From Burkholderiales bacterium (GTDB lineage: Bacteria; Pseudomonadota; Gammaproteobacteria; Burkholderiales; Casimicrobiaceae), in assembly GCA_016790165.1 (NCBI GenBank), contig JAEUPL010000011.1:124001-188000 (forward strand): a stretch of DNA of 64,000 nucleotides. Reading direction: 5' to 3'. Shown here piece after piece: positions 41,505-50,853 of the stretch. The notes under the pieces were generated by a model. The model saw only the letters and a program-made list of their open reading frames with translations, was not told where the DNA came from and searched no databases. The translations under genes and the position numbers were made by a program. Numbering within the stretch: the stretch's first letter is position 1; each line of letters opens with the position of its first letter.

Positions 41505-43628
41505 TCACGGCGCAGCATTCTTTGGGGCGCCGTCCTGGGCCGAGACGCGCCGCACGCCGGTCACGCCCTGAACGTCGCGGAGCACGTCCAGGCAGCGTGC
41601 AAACTTGGTTCGCGAACGTACCAGCACGGTAAAGCGCAAATCGGCCATGTGCACCGACGCGGCAGTGACATACGATCGCGTCACCACACCGATGACGTTG
41701 ACGTCCGTGTCCGACACGGCTCGTGCACAGTCAGCCAGCAACCCTTTGCGATCCAGCGCCGTGACACAGAGATCCGCCGGTAGCGGTTCGGCGAGCCGGT
41801 TTGCCCAGATTGGCACGAAAAACTCAGTCGATGCACGCCCTGCCGACTTGTCCGGACACTCGCTGCGATGCACGGTGGCGCCACCGTACGATGCCATGGC
41901 CACGATGTCATCGCCCGGCAACGGTTGGCAGCGCGGGCAGTAGCGAATGCCCTTCGCGGGTCGGCCGTCAAGCACCAGCCGATTGCGCACATCAAGGCTG
42001 GCTGTGCTGCGGATGACGTCATTGAGTTGCGAGCCAAGCAGCGCAGACGCCACCGCGTAGGCCGAGAGTTGCCCGCTGCCAATCATCCACCAAACGTCCT
42101 CGCGGGTTGCTGCATTGAAGCTCGCCAGTGCCTGCTGACCGGTCTCGGCGGTCAGCAATGCGTCGACATCGCTGCCGGCGGCGGCGTCGGCGAGCAACCG
42201 GCGGCCAAGCACTGCCGCGTCGCTGCGCGCGGTCTCGCGCAACCACTGCCGCAGTTTGGCGCGGTTGCGTGGGGAGCGCAGGAGGCTCTCCCAGTCGGGG
42301 CGGGCGACAATCGCTTCGCCAGTGATGACCTCGACGATGTCGCCGGATACCAGCTCGACTCGTGGTTCATGCGAGACTCCGTTGACGCGCACGGCGGTCG
42401 TACGTAGCCCGAGATCGGTGTGAATGGCAAATGCAAAGTCGAGTCCGGTAGCGTGGCGCGGCAGCGACAGACGCCGCCCTTTGGGCGAAAAGACCGATAT
42501 CGAGTTCTGGTTTACCAGACTGCGAAGAACCTGCGTAAAACCGCCGGCCTGCTCGGTTTCGCCTGCGACGGTTGCGAAATCATCAATACCGCTGACGTCG
42601 CCGGTGGCCTGAGCCCAAGCGCCGCGCGCGACGCGTGGGAACCAGAATATGAACTCCGCCACGAGACCGCGTCGTCCAAGCAATACTTTGGTGGATGCCA
42701 ACCCCTCCGAAGCGTCGGAGTGAAAGCTCGCAGGAACGAACACAAAGTGGCTGTGCAACCATGCAATGTCTGCGTAGGCTTCGTGGAGGGTACCGCACGT
42801 GTATTGCAGCACGGGTACCGAGAACAGCGCACGGCTGGCACGATCCTCCCGCAACAAAGTGAAGTATCGCGCCACCAGCGTGTCACCCGGCAAGTTTGAC
42901 GCTTGCACGTCGGCATGCACCGGGTACGGAGCCGATGATGCACGATTCACAAACGGCGCGCCATCCAGCAAGCCATGAAGGCGCGCCAAATCAACGGCCC
43001 GCTTGCGCGCCGTCCAGCGACTGAGCACGGACCAACGACGAGGATACAGCCAACGATAAGCCAGTGACTCAAGCTCAGATGCAATGCGCAAAAAGTGAAA
43101 GTAGCGCGCCAGCGGAAAGAACACTTGTAGCGTCTCGCGTGACTTGGCGCGGCGTTTGTCGACACGCATCGCGCCCATGGTGCGCATGTTGTGCAAGCGG
43201 TCGCAGAGTTTGACCGCGAACACGCGCCAGTCCCGACCGCCGGCGACGACCAACTTGCGCAGCGTCTCTTCCTTCGCGCTAGTTAGCCCCGTCGTGCGGA
43301 CCTGATCGAGTTTGGAAACGCCATCGACGATGTGCGCCACGCCCGCACCGAACTGCCGCTGAATCTGCGTGAGCGGGATTTCGGTATCCTCGACGACATC
43401 GTGCAACAACGCCGCACAGATCGCCTCGGCGTCGGGCTCGAGGGATTCGAATAGGATTTGCGCCACCGCTAGGGGGTGCGTGGCGTACGGTTCGCCCGAT
43501 TGCCGCTGCTGTCCGGCGTGCGCCGTCACGGCCAGCTGACAGGCGGCCCCGATCTGCTCGACTTCGTTCGCGGAGAACGATGGAGCGACGAGTGCGAGGA
43601 AGGCGGAAACTTGCGGGGCGAGCCCCAT
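41505..43628 (-). CDS. spoT: SpoT-locus RelA/SpoT homologue, hydrolase intact, synthetase degenerate
   Basis: 707 aa. The HD hydrolase is complete: H51, H76-D77 (ALLHDVVEDT), VDGVSKL and D143 (KLCDRLHNMRTMG). In the following region, the synthetase signatures of SpoT are lost: the GYQSLHT segment reads GLASTKV, VEVQIRT reads AEFIFWF, and the catalytic Asp segment DIFAFRV has no visible counterpart. A TGS domain (ISVFSPKGRRLSLPRHATGL), a Cys-containing zinc-finger-like part (RYCPRCQPLPGDD) and a C-terminal ACT domain follow. Predicted to degrade but not make (p)ppGpp. Placed 24 bases after rpoZ, the usual SpoT position. Confidence 0.88.
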   Translation of the reverse strand: MGLAPQVSAFLALVAPSFSANEVEQIGAACQLAVTAHAGQQRQSGEPYATHPLAVAQILFESLEPDAEAICAALLHDVVEDTEIPLTQIQRQFGAGVAHIVDGVSKLDQVRTTGLTSAKEETLRKLVVAGGRDWRVFAVKLCDRLHNMRTMGAMRVDKRRAKSRETLQVFFPLARYFHFLRIASELESLAYRWLYPRRWSVLSRWTARKRAVDLARLHGLLDGAPFVNRASSAPYPVHADVQASNLPGDTLVARYFTLLREDRASRALFSVPVLQYTCGTLHEAYADIAWLHSHFVFVPASFHSDASEGLASTKVLLGRRGLVAEFIFWFPRVARGAWAQATGDVSGIDDFATVAGETEQAGGFTQVLRSLVNQNSISVFSPKGRRLSLPRHATGLDFAFAIHTDLGLRTTAVRVNGVSHEPRVELVSGDIVEVITGEAIVARPDWESLLRSPRNRAKLRQWLRETARSDAAVLGRRLLADAAAGSDVDALLTAETGQQALASFNAATREDVWWMIGSGQLSAYAVASALLGSQLNDVIRSTASLDVRNRLVLDGRPAKGIRYCPRCQPLPGDDIVAMASYGGATVHRSECPDKSAGRASTEFFVPIWANRLAEPLPADLCVTALDRKGLLADCARAVSDTDVNVIGVVTRSYVTAASVHMADLRFTVLVRSRTKFARCLDVLRDVQGVTGVRRVSAQDGAPKNAAP

Positions 43629-43652
43629 GATGTTGCCCGCCTCGCTGAATCG

Positions 43653-43862
43653 TTAGAGACCTACTTTTTTCAGAACGGTTCGATCGATCTTGTTGCTGGC
43701 GATCTCGCGTAGTGCAACGACAATGGGCTTGTCGCGCTTGAGTGCGTCAACCAGGGGTTGATGACCGCTGGCGAGCTGGCGCGCTCGCACTGCCGCCGCC
43801 AGCGAGAGCTCAAAGCGGTTGTCGATGTTGTTGAGGCAATCTTCTACGGTAATGCGAGCCAT
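43653..43862 (-). CDS. rpoZ: RNA polymerase omega subunit
   Basis: 69 aa from the ATG at 43862 ([10 protein letters not shown]). Contains [16 protein letters not shown] and [10 protein letters not shown] typical of omega, which helps assemble RNA polymerase and takes part in ppGpp response. Upstream of spoT as usual; gmk, often the preceding gene, is absent here. Confidence 0.95.
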   Translation of the reverse strand: MARITVEDCLNNIDNRFELSLAAAVRARQLASGHQPLVDALKRDKPIVVALREIASNKIDRTVLKKVGL

Positions 43863-44190
43863 GATGGGAACCCAGTGTTGATTCAAGCGCATTGCAAAGA
43901 TGCCTGCGCGTTCAGTTCAAGGAGCCGTCACGCAAGCGACGATCCTGCGCGATTTAAGCCCGTTATGGTACACGGGTCCGCGGCGAAACGGGCAGCCACG
44001 ACAAATGGGTGTGGGTTGTGGGCATGGAGCGATCGACGCATCAGACGCCTCGTGACCGAGGTCGGAAGCATGATGTATGCTCACAACGATGAATCTTGCA
44101 GCCGTTCTCAGGAGCCGTGTGCGGCCCACTTCGCGCGCACTGGCGACTGAGACTGGCCGCTTGCAACGTCGGCGCGGGCGGGGTTGAGGC
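43863..44190. other. Divergent intergenic region rpoZ / kinase
   Basis: 328 bases containing the promoters of rpoZ-spoT and of the kinase operon. No convincing gene; open frames here lack ribosome sites and family similarity. No repeat copy seen. Confidence 0.5.
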
Positions 44191-45150
44191 ATGTCTATTG
44201 TTGCCAATCGGGCACTGCCGCAAGGCTACAAGCTGCATAACTACCGCATTGACCGGGCGATTAGCCGAGGCGGTTTTTCGATCGTCTATCGCGCCGTTGA
44301 CGACAACGGCACCGTTGTTGCCATTAAGGAATACTTGCCAAGCGGCCTCGTACTTCGTTCCGAGGGGTCACGCGTTCATGCCAGCTCAATTGAGAACCTG
44401 GATTCTTTCCGCTTCGGCATGAAGTGCTTTTTCGATGAGGGCAAATCGCTGGCGACCATCAACCACCCGAACGTGGTGCGCGTGCTGAACTTCTTCCGCG
44501 CCAACGAGACGGTGTACATGGTCATGAAGTACGAGCGGGGCCGCACGCTACAGCAGTACATCCAGGGTAACCAGGGCATGCTGCCTGAGGGGCTCGTGCG
44601 TCACGTGTTTTCGCGCCTGCTCAACGGTCTGCGCGAAGTTCACTCTCGTCGCCTGTTGCACCTCGATATCAAGCCGGCGAATATCTATATCCGGACGGAT
44701 GGGTCCCCCGTGTTGCTCGACTTCGGCGCAGCGCGACAGGTGCTCGCCACGCGCGGGAGCAGGATGACGCCGATGTACACGCCGGGTTTTGCTGCTCCGG
44801 AACAGTACAAGGAAGGTGATTCAGATCGCCTTGGACCGTGGACGGACCTGTATGGCGTGGGCGCATCGCTATTCGCGTGTTTCGCCGCTTTTGCACCGCA
44901 GGCGGCGGATAGCCGCACGCGCGACGATCATTATGTTTCTGCCACCAAACTGTGGGCGGGAAAGTATTCACCACGCCTGCTGGAGTTGGTCGATCAGTGT
45001 CTCAAGCTCGACCCATTGCAGCGTCCGCAGTCGGTGTTGCAGGTGCAGAAGATGCTCCTTGCTTCGCCCGAGCCGCCACCCAAGCCGCTGATCACGAGGA
45101 TCGCCGAATCGCTGGGGCTGGCGTCGAAAGATCGGAGTCGCCGTGCGTGA
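44191..45150 (+). CDS. Serine/threonine protein kinase (Hanks type)
   Basis: 319 aa, no transmembrane segment seen. Kinase subdomains in order: glycine loop SRGGFSIVYRA, VAIKEYLPS (ATP-binding Lys), LLHLDIKPANIYI (catalytic Asp; HLD in place of HRD), VLLDFGAARQ (DFG) and GFAAPEQY (APE). Likely a soluble signalling kinase. Followed after 34 bases by a PP2C phosphatase, its probable partner. Confidence 0.92.
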   Translation: MSIVANRALPQGYKLHNYRIDRAISRGGFSIVYRAVDDNGTVVAIKEYLPSGLVLRSEGSRVHASSIENLDSFRFGMKCFFDEGKSLATINHPNVVRVLNFFRANETVYMVMKYERGRTLQQYIQGNQGMLPEGLVRHVFSRLLNGLREVHSRRLLHLDIKPANIYIRTDGSPVLLDFGAARQVLATRGSRMTPMYTPGFAAPEQYKEGDSDRLGPWTDLYGVGASLFACFAAFAPQAADSRTRDDHYVSATKLWAGKYSPRLLELVDQCLKLDPLQRPQSVLQVQKMLLASPEPPPKPLITRIAESLGLASKDRSRRA

Positions 45151-45184
45151 ACATCGCCATACCGGGCCGACGCGGCGCTAGGCC

Positions 45185-46114
45185 ATGGAGTTTTCAATAT
45201 TTCAGGAAACGCGTCGCGGTGGCCGTAAAGTCAACCAGGATCGTGTAGGCTACATCTACACCCGCGAGGCCTTGTTTGTCGTCGTAGCCGACGGCATGGG
45301 CGGTCATGTGGGCGGCGAAATCGCGGCACACATTGCTGTGCGACTATTGCTGGAGCGCTTTCAGCAGGAAGCGAAGCCGGTACTGGCCTCCCCGGTGCTT
45401 TTCCTGCAAAACGCGTTCAAAGCGGTCCATACCGCGCTTGGAGAGTACGCGCAGCGCTTTCGCTTGGTGGATTCACCGCGCACCACCTGCGTGGCTTGCG
45501 TGATTCAGGATGACGCTGCGTTCTGGGCGCATGCGGGAGACTCCCGCCTCTACCACGTTCGCCGCGACAACCTGCAGGCGCGGACGCGCGATCACTCGAA
45601 AGTGCAGTACCTGCTCGATAACGGTGTGATTTCGCCCGCTGAAGCCGAGCATCACCCGGACCGCAACAAAGTATTCAGCTGCCTGGGAGGTGCCTTCGAG
45701 CCAACGCTGGACTTTTCCCCTCGTGTGCCCTTGCAATCAGGCGATGTGCTGGTGCTCTGTACGGACGGGTTCTGGAGTGCATACAGCGATCGGGAATTGG
45801 TCGGGCGGATTGGCCGTGCCGAATTGAGCAAAGCGACTCCCGAGTTGCTGAATGACGCTGAACGGCGGGCGGGTGCGGGTGGCGACAATTTGAGCGTGAT
45901 CGCGGTGCGATGGGCCGGCAATGCCGATGAATGGGCGGATACGGTCACTGCCACGCAGACCGAAACGTTGGCGCTCGGTGAGTTCAGCACCCAGATGGAT
46001 CGAACGATCACACTCGCGGAGCCCGACACTGGCCGTCGCGCGCTCAGCGATGCTGAGATTGAACTTGCGATCAAGGAAATTCAGGACACCCTGAACCGCC
46101 ACTCCAGGGGTTGA
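45185..46114 (+). CDS. PP2C-family serine/threonine phosphatase
   Basis: 309 aa. PP2C metal-binding motifs: RRGGRKVNQDRVGY, VVADGMGGHVGGEIAAHIAV, WAHAGDSRLYHVR, VLVLCTDGFWSAYSD and GAGGDNLSVIAVRW. Mn/Mg-dependent, and probably reverses the action of the kinase upstream. The 50-residue tail after the domain is unassigned. Confidence 0.93.
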   Translation: MEFSIFQETRRGGRKVNQDRVGYIYTREALFVVVADGMGGHVGGEIAAHIAVRLLLERFQQEAKPVLASPVLFLQNAFKAVHTALGEYAQRFRLVDSPRTTCVACVIQDDAAFWAHAGDSRLYHVRRDNLQARTRDHSKVQYLLDNGVISPAEAEHHPDRNKVFSCLGGAFEPTLDFSPRVPLQSGDVLVLCTDGFWSAYSDRELVGRIGRAELSKATPELLNDAERRAGAGGDNLSVIAVRWAGNADEWADTVTATQTETLALGEFSTQMDRTITLAEPDTGRRALSDAEIELAIKEIQDTLNRHSRG

Positions 46115-46118
46115 AGCG

Positions 46119-46835
46119 ATGACCGTCCAGGCGAACGAACGCCTCATCTTTCTCGACACAGAGACCACCGGGCTGGACCCGCGCCTGGGGCATCGAATTA
46201 TCGAAATCGCCTGCGTCGAAGCAATTGGGCGCGAGGTTAGCGGCCGGCACCTGCACCACTACCTCGACCCGGAGCGCGAAGTCGATGCCGGTGCCACGGC
46301 GGTGCACGGCTTCTCGTGGGACGATTTGCGGGGCAAGCCGAAATTTGCCGCAATCGTTGAAGAGCTGATGGCGTTCCTCCGCGATGCTACGGTGATCATC
46401 CACAACGCGCCCTTCGACGTATCTTTTCTGGATCAGGAGTTGGCGCGGCTGCGCAAGCCCCCCATCGCCGGACGCGATTTCAGCGTGCTTGACTCGTTGG
46501 CGCTTGCCAAATCAATCTACCCGGGCAAACGCAATTCCCTCGACGCGCTCTGCGATCGACTGGGGGTCGACAATTCGCATCGCAATCTTCACGGCGCCCT
46601 GCTGGATGCACGGTTGCTCGCAGAAGCCTATTTCGCAATGACGCGCGGGCAGGGAACACTGGACATGTCTGTGCCCGTAGCCGTCACCCAGGGCGCGAAT
46701 GCTACCGATGCGGTTGGCAACGGCGTCGTGCACCCCCTAACCGCAGTCGTCCTGCAAGACGGCATTGATGCTGCCCACGCCGACTACATGGCGCGGCTCG
46801 CCAAGCAGTCAGGCGTCGAGCGCGACTGGCGCTGA
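46119..46835 (+). CDS. dnaQ: DNA polymerase III epsilon subunit (3'-5' exonuclease)
   Basis: 238 aa. DEDD exonuclease motifs: Exo I LDTETTGLDP, Exo II HNAPFDVSFLDQEL, Exo III HRNLHGALLDARLLAEAY. The C-terminal part ending VERDWR provides the alpha-subunit contact region. Proofreading subunit. Starts 4 bases after the phosphatase gene, so likely cotranscribed; the usual neighbour rnhA is absent. Convergent with rpiA across 16 bases. Confidence 0.93.
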   Translation: MTVQANERLIFLDTETTGLDPRLGHRIIEIACVEAIGREVSGRHLHHYLDPEREVDAGATAVHGFSWDDLRGKPKFAAIVEELMAFLRDATVIIHNAPFDVSFLDQELARLRKPPIAGRDFSVLDSLALAKSIYPGKRNSLDALCDRLGVDNSHRNLHGALLDARLLAEAYFAMTRGQGTLDMSVPVAVTQGANATDAVGNGVVHPLTAVVLQDGIDAAHADYMARLAKQSGVERDWR

Positions 46836-46851
46836 CGCTACGTGGAACAAA

Positions 46852-47547
46852 TCACGCGGCTGGCCGCTGCGTCGTCGTGATGCCTGCGGCGGACGCGGTG
46901 ATGCAGACGTCGGCACCGCGACGGGCGAAGATTCCGTTCGTCACCACGCCTGGCAGTTGATTCAATTGGCTCTCCAGCCGCGCCGGATCGGAAATATCGA
47001 GGCCGCGCACGTCGAGGATGAGGTTGCCATTGTCGGTGATGACGCCGGCACGTTGTGTCACCACCCCGCCCAAGACTTGCAGGCGACGCGAAACCAGCGC
47101 GGCCGCCATCGGAATGACTTCGATGGGCAGAGGAAAATTGCCGAGCTTCGCGACGTGCTTTGAGGCGTCGACGATGCAGACGAAGCGCGTCGATGCCTCG
47201 GCGACAATCTTTTCCCGCGTCAGGGCAGCGCCACCGCCCTTGATCATCGAGAATCCGGCATCGATCTCATCCGCGCCGTCGACGTAGACGGGGATATCGC
47301 TCACGGCATTCAGATCGAGCAACGGGACGCCGACGGCGCGCAGTACACGGGCGGTGGCCTCGGATGCCGCGACCGCGCCCGGAATCTGGTGCTTGAAGTC
47401 GCCGAGCAGAGAAGCAAAGAGGGCGACCGTGCTGCCGCTACCGACGCCCAGGACGGCACCCGGCACCACGTAGTTCAGTGCGGCCTGAGCGGCAGCGAGT
47501 TTTTGCGCTTCTTTCGCGCTTGCGGATGGGGTGGCTGCGGTCGTCAT
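46852..47547 (-). CDS. rpiA: Ribose-5-phosphate isomerase A
   Basis: 231 aa from the ATG at 47547. Motifs GAVLGVGSGSTV, VYVDGADEIDAGFSMIKGGG, ALTREKIVAEAS and CIVDASKHV fit RpiA, which interconverts ribose-5- and ribulose-5-phosphate. No good ribosome site precedes this ATG; a further in-frame ATG at 47601 exists but adds unconserved residues. Confidence 0.95.
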   Translation of the reverse strand: MTTAATPSASAKEAQKLAAAQAALNYVVPGAVLGVGSGSTVALFASLLGDFKHQIPGAVAASEATARVLRAVGVPLLDLNAVSDIPVYVDGADEIDAGFSMIKGGGAALTREKIVAEASTRFVCIVDASKHVAKLGNFPLPIEVIPMAAALVSRRLQVLGGVVTQRAGVITDNGNLILDVRGLDISDPARLESQLNQLPGVVTNGIFARRGADVCITASAAGITTTQRPAA

Positions 47548-47766
47548 GTTTTGTTGCGTAGTGGTTGTGACTTGCGGCGTTCGGCGGTCGGGCGGTGCCA
47601 AACGACGGTTTACATGGGGAGCGCCCCTTAAAATTGGCTACACGCCCGCAGCTTTGCGCTCAGTCGATACGCTGCGGCGGCGCGTCTCAGGGCGGACATC
47701 AGCACAGCGACGCTGCAGCCGGCGCCCGAAACGTATCGACCCACGATTCTGCCGCAAGGACCTGTC

Positions 47767-49293
47767 TTGGATTATCTAATCCGCATTCTGAACGCCAAAG
47801 TTTACGACGTTGCCAAGGAGACTTCGTTGGCATCCGCGCCGCTGCTTTCACGGCGCCTGGGCAACCAGATTCTGATTAAGCGCGAGGACGAGCAACCGGT
47901 GTTCTCGTTCAAGCTCCGCGGCGCTTACAACAAGATGGCGCACCTCAATGCGAAGCAGCTGGCAGCGGGTGTGGTCGCGGCCAGCAGTGGCAATCACGCC
48001 CAGGGGGTGGCGCTCGCTGCGCAAAAGCTGGGCACGACGGCGACCATCGTGATGCCGAAGACCACGCCGGCGATCAAAGTCGACGCTGTGCGCAGCCGGG
48101 GCGCGCAGATCGTGCTGTTTGGCGAATCGTATTCCGAGTCTTACGCGCATGCATTGGAGCTGGCGAAGGCCAAAGGGCGCGCATTCATTCATCCGTACGA
48201 TGACCCCGACGTGATTGCGGGCCAGGGAACCATCGGCATGGAAATCCTGCGTCAGCACCAAGGCCCGATTGATGCCATCTTTGTGGCCGTTGGCGGCGGC
48301 GGCCTGATCTCCGGGATCGCAGCGTACGTCAAAGCGGTGCGACCGCATACGCGGATCGTGGCGGTGCAACCGGCGGATTCGAACGCGATGGCCGAGTCCC
48401 TGCGCTTGGGCAAACGGGTTGAACTTCCATCGGTTGGATTGTTCGCGGATGGCGTCGCTGTCAAACAGGTTGGCAAAGAAACGTTTCGTCTTTGTCAGCA
48501 ATACGTCGACGAGACCATCACCGTTTCAACGGATGAAATTTGCGCCGCGATCAAAGATGTTTATTCCGATTGCCGTTCGGTGCTCGAGCCGGCTGGCGCA
48601 GTATCGATTGCGGGTGTCAAGAAGTACGTCGAGAGACACCGCTGCCGCGACAAGACCCTGGTGACGGTGGCTTGCGGCTCGAACATGAACTTCGATCGAC
48701 TTCGCTTTGTGGCGGAGCGCGCTGTGCTGGGTGAGGCGCGGGAAGCCGTGCTGGCCGTGACCCTGCCGGAAAAAGCGGGCAGTTTCCGCAAGTTCTGCGA
48801 TGTGATTGGCCCGCGCGCCGTGACTGAATTCAACTACCGTTTTGCCGGTGGCAGCGAGGCCCACGTCTTTGTCGGCGTTGAGCTTTCGCACAAGCGCGAA
48901 GTAGCGGCACTGATTCGTGATTTTCGGGCGGCCGATCTGCGCGCGGTCGACCTGACCGACAACGAAATGGCCAAACTTCACGTGCGCCATCTGGTCGGCG
49001 GCCATGCGCCGGGCGCTGCGGGCGAGCGTGTGTTCCGCTTTGATTTCCCTGAGCGGCCAGGTGCGCTCGGACAATTTCTGCGCGTCATGAACAGCGACTG
49101 GAACATCACGCTATTTCACTATCGCAACCACGGCTCTGATGTCGGACGTGTACTGGCGGGCATCCAGGCGCCGACGCGGGACCAAACGAAGCTTGACGCG
49201 TTCTTGCGGCGCGTGAAGTCGCTCGGCTACGAATATGTGGAAGAGACCGACAATGTCGCTTATCGCCTGTTCCTCGGGCTCAACCAGACGTAG
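47767..49293 (+). CDS. ilvA: Threonine dehydratase, biosynthetic
   Basis: 508 aa, TTG start at 47767, six bases after AAGGA. PLP domain with FSFKLRGAYNKM (PLP lysine), SSGNHAQGVA and VGGGGLISGIAAYVK, then two ACT-like regulatory repeats (LAVTLPEKAGSFRKFCDV; RFDFPERPGALGQFLRVM). The presence of both repeats identifies the isoleucine-sensitive biosynthetic enzyme. Converts threonine to 2-oxobutanoate. Confidence 0.95.
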   Translation: MDYLIRILNAKVYDVAKETSLASAPLLSRRLGNQILIKREDEQPVFSFKLRGAYNKMAHLNAKQLAAGVVAASSGNHAQGVALAAQKLGTTATIVMPKTTPAIKVDAVRSRGAQIVLFGESYSESYAHALELAKAKGRAFIHPYDDPDVIAGQGTIGMEILRQHQGPIDAIFVAVGGGGLISGIAAYVKAVRPHTRIVAVQPADSNAMAESLRLGKRVELPSVGLFADGVAVKQVGKETFRLCQQYVDETITVSTDEICAAIKDVYSDCRSVLEPAGAVSIAGVKKYVERHRCRDKTLVTVACGSNMNFDRLRFVAERAVLGEAREAVLAVTLPEKAGSFRKFCDVIGPRAVTEFNYRFAGGSEAHVFVGVELSHKREVAALIRDFRAADLRAVDLTDNEMAKLHVRHLVGGHAPGAAGERVFRFDFPERPGALGQFLRVMNSDWNITLFHYRNHGSDVGRVLAGIQAPTRDQTKLDAFLRRVKSLGYEYVEETDNVAYRLFLGLNQT

Positions 49294-49446
49294 TCGCCAG
49301 GCGCCTACGGGAGCGCGCATGGCACAACCCGGTCGTTGCGGCTGATTCACAGCGATCAGATTTGTCGCAGAAAATTGATCGCAGGCCAGTGCAAATCGGC
49401 CGAAGGCATGGCAAACTACATGACAATGTTCTTTTGGCGGTGATTC

Positions 49447-49866
49447 ATGCAGGCGACGAGCCCCAATGCTGAAGCGTCCAGCGTGGACGGCTTCAAGGTC
49501 ATGGTGATTGACGACAGCAACACCATCCGCCGCAGCGCGGAGATTTTTCTGTTGCAGGCCGGGTGTCAGGTTATCCTCGCAGAGGACGGGTTTGAAGCGC
49601 TCGCCAAAATTGCCGATCACCGTCCGGACGTCATATTCGTTGACATCATGATGCCGCGTCTCGACGGCTACCTCACCTGTGCGCTCATCAAGAAGAATCC
49701 GAAGTTCAAGTCGACGCCGGTCGTGATGTTGTCCTCCAAAGATGGGCTCTTCGACCGGGCACGCGGCAGAATGGTTGGTTCCGACCAGTATCTGACCAAA
49801 CCCTTCACGAAAGAAAGCCTGATTTCCGCGGTAGCAGCGTTTGCCAATCGCGAACCCTCACTTTAG
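49447..49866 (+). CDS. pilG: Twitching motility response regulator PilG
   Basis: 139 aa single REC domain with a 15-residue leader: MVIDDSNTIRRSAEIFLLQA, VIFVDIMMPRLDGYLTCALI (phospho-acceptor Asp), VVMLSSKDGLFDRARGRM and YLTKPFTKESL. SNTIRRSAE and the DGLFDRARG segment are PilG signatures. First gene of the Pil-Chp operon. Confidence 0.93.
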   Translation: MQATSPNAEASSVDGFKVMVIDDSNTIRRSAEIFLLQAGCQVILAEDGFEALAKIADHRPDVIFVDIMMPRLDGYLTCALIKKNPKFKSTPVVMLSSKDGLFDRARGRMVGSDQYLTKPFTKESLISAVAAFANREPSL

Positions 49867-49877
49867 GCTCTGCGCTT

Positions 49878-50246
49878 ATGTCAGTTAAGAAAGTACTAGT
49901 GGTTGACGATTCACCTACCGAACGTCACGCGATCTCCGAAATTTTGCGCCGCGCGGGCTTTGAAGTAAGCACGTGCGATAGCGGCGAAGAGGCCGTGTCC
50001 CAGGCCAAGATTCTTAGGCCCGACCTTGTGCTGATGGACGTGGTTATGCCTGGCCTCAATGGTTTCCAGGCGACAAGGCAGCTGTCGCGTGACGACGCGA
50101 CCAAACACATTCCGGTGATCATCTGCACCACGAAAAGCCAGGAGACCGACAAGATCTGGGGCTTGCGTCAGGGCGCCCGCGATTATGTAGTGAAGCCAGT
50201 CGTTGCCGCGGACTTGCTCGACAAAATCTCCCGGCTCGACGCCTGA
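49878..50246 (+). CDS. pilH: Twitching motility response regulator PilH
   Basis: 122 aa single REC domain: VLVVDDSPTERHAISEILRR, LVLMDVVMPGLNGFQATRQL, ICTTKSQETDKIWGLRQGA and YVVKPV. The DSPTE and ETDKIWG motifs are typical of PilH. Starts 11 bases after pilG. Confidence 0.93.
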   Translation: MSVKKVLVVDDSPTERHAISEILRRAGFEVSTCDSGEEAVSQAKILRPDLVLMDVVMPGLNGFQATRQLSRDDATKHIPVIICTTKSQETDKIWGLRQGARDYVVKPVVAADLLDKISRLDA

Positions 50247-50317
50247 CAGGATGTCGCGCATGCCACGCTCAGCGAAGTGCTCCTGCCCGACCTGCATAAC
50301 CAGATGGGGGTGTCGCC

Positions 50318-50833
50318 GTGGCGCGTGATCGCAATCGCCTCCGCGAGTTTCAAGAGGCGTTGGCTCTTCGGCTGCGGCAGGCCACTGAATCTCCGGGCCG
50401 GCAGTCGAGGCTCGCCGTACAGGTCGGCGAGCGGAGGTTTCTGCTCAATCTGGACGACGTATCCGAGGTAGCGCCGGTCGGCGAAATCACCGGAGTACCG
50501 ATGACGCAGCCGTGGTTTCTGGGCGTCACCAATGTCCGGGGAACGCTCTATGCGGTGAGCGACATGGCTGCCTGGCTCAAGCTGAGAGTCACGTCCGACG
50601 TTAACGCCCGACGCCTCATCCTGCTCGGGCAGCGTCTCGCCAAGTCGCGGGCCGGTCTGGTGGTGACGCGCGTCATCGGATTGCGTTTGCTGGACGAGAT
50701 GACGGCGCGTGAAATCACTCTCGAACGTGCTTGGGAACAGGCATGCTGGCTTGATCGTGACGGTGTCGAGTGGACTGAAGTCGACCTCGGGCAGTTGGCC
50801 GCAGATGCCGATTTCCTGCGCGTGGTTCGTTAA
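50318..50833 (+). CDS. pilI: CheW-like adaptor PilI
   Basis: 171 aa, GTG start at 50318 after GGGGG. CheW fold: [40 protein letters not shown] and VVTRVIGLR. Couples the receptor PilJ to the ChpA kinase. Followed by pilJ after 20 bases. Confidence 0.9.
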   Translation: MARDRNRLREFQEALALRLRQATESPGRQSRLAVQVGERRFLLNLDDVSEVAPVGEITGVPMTQPWFLGVTNVRGTLYAVSDMAAWLKLRVTSDVNARRLILLGQRLAKSRAGLVVTRVIGLRLLDEMTAREITLERAWEQACWLDRDGVEWTEVDLGQLAADADFLRVVR

Positions 50834-50853
50834 GAAATAGTGAGGACGGGGTT

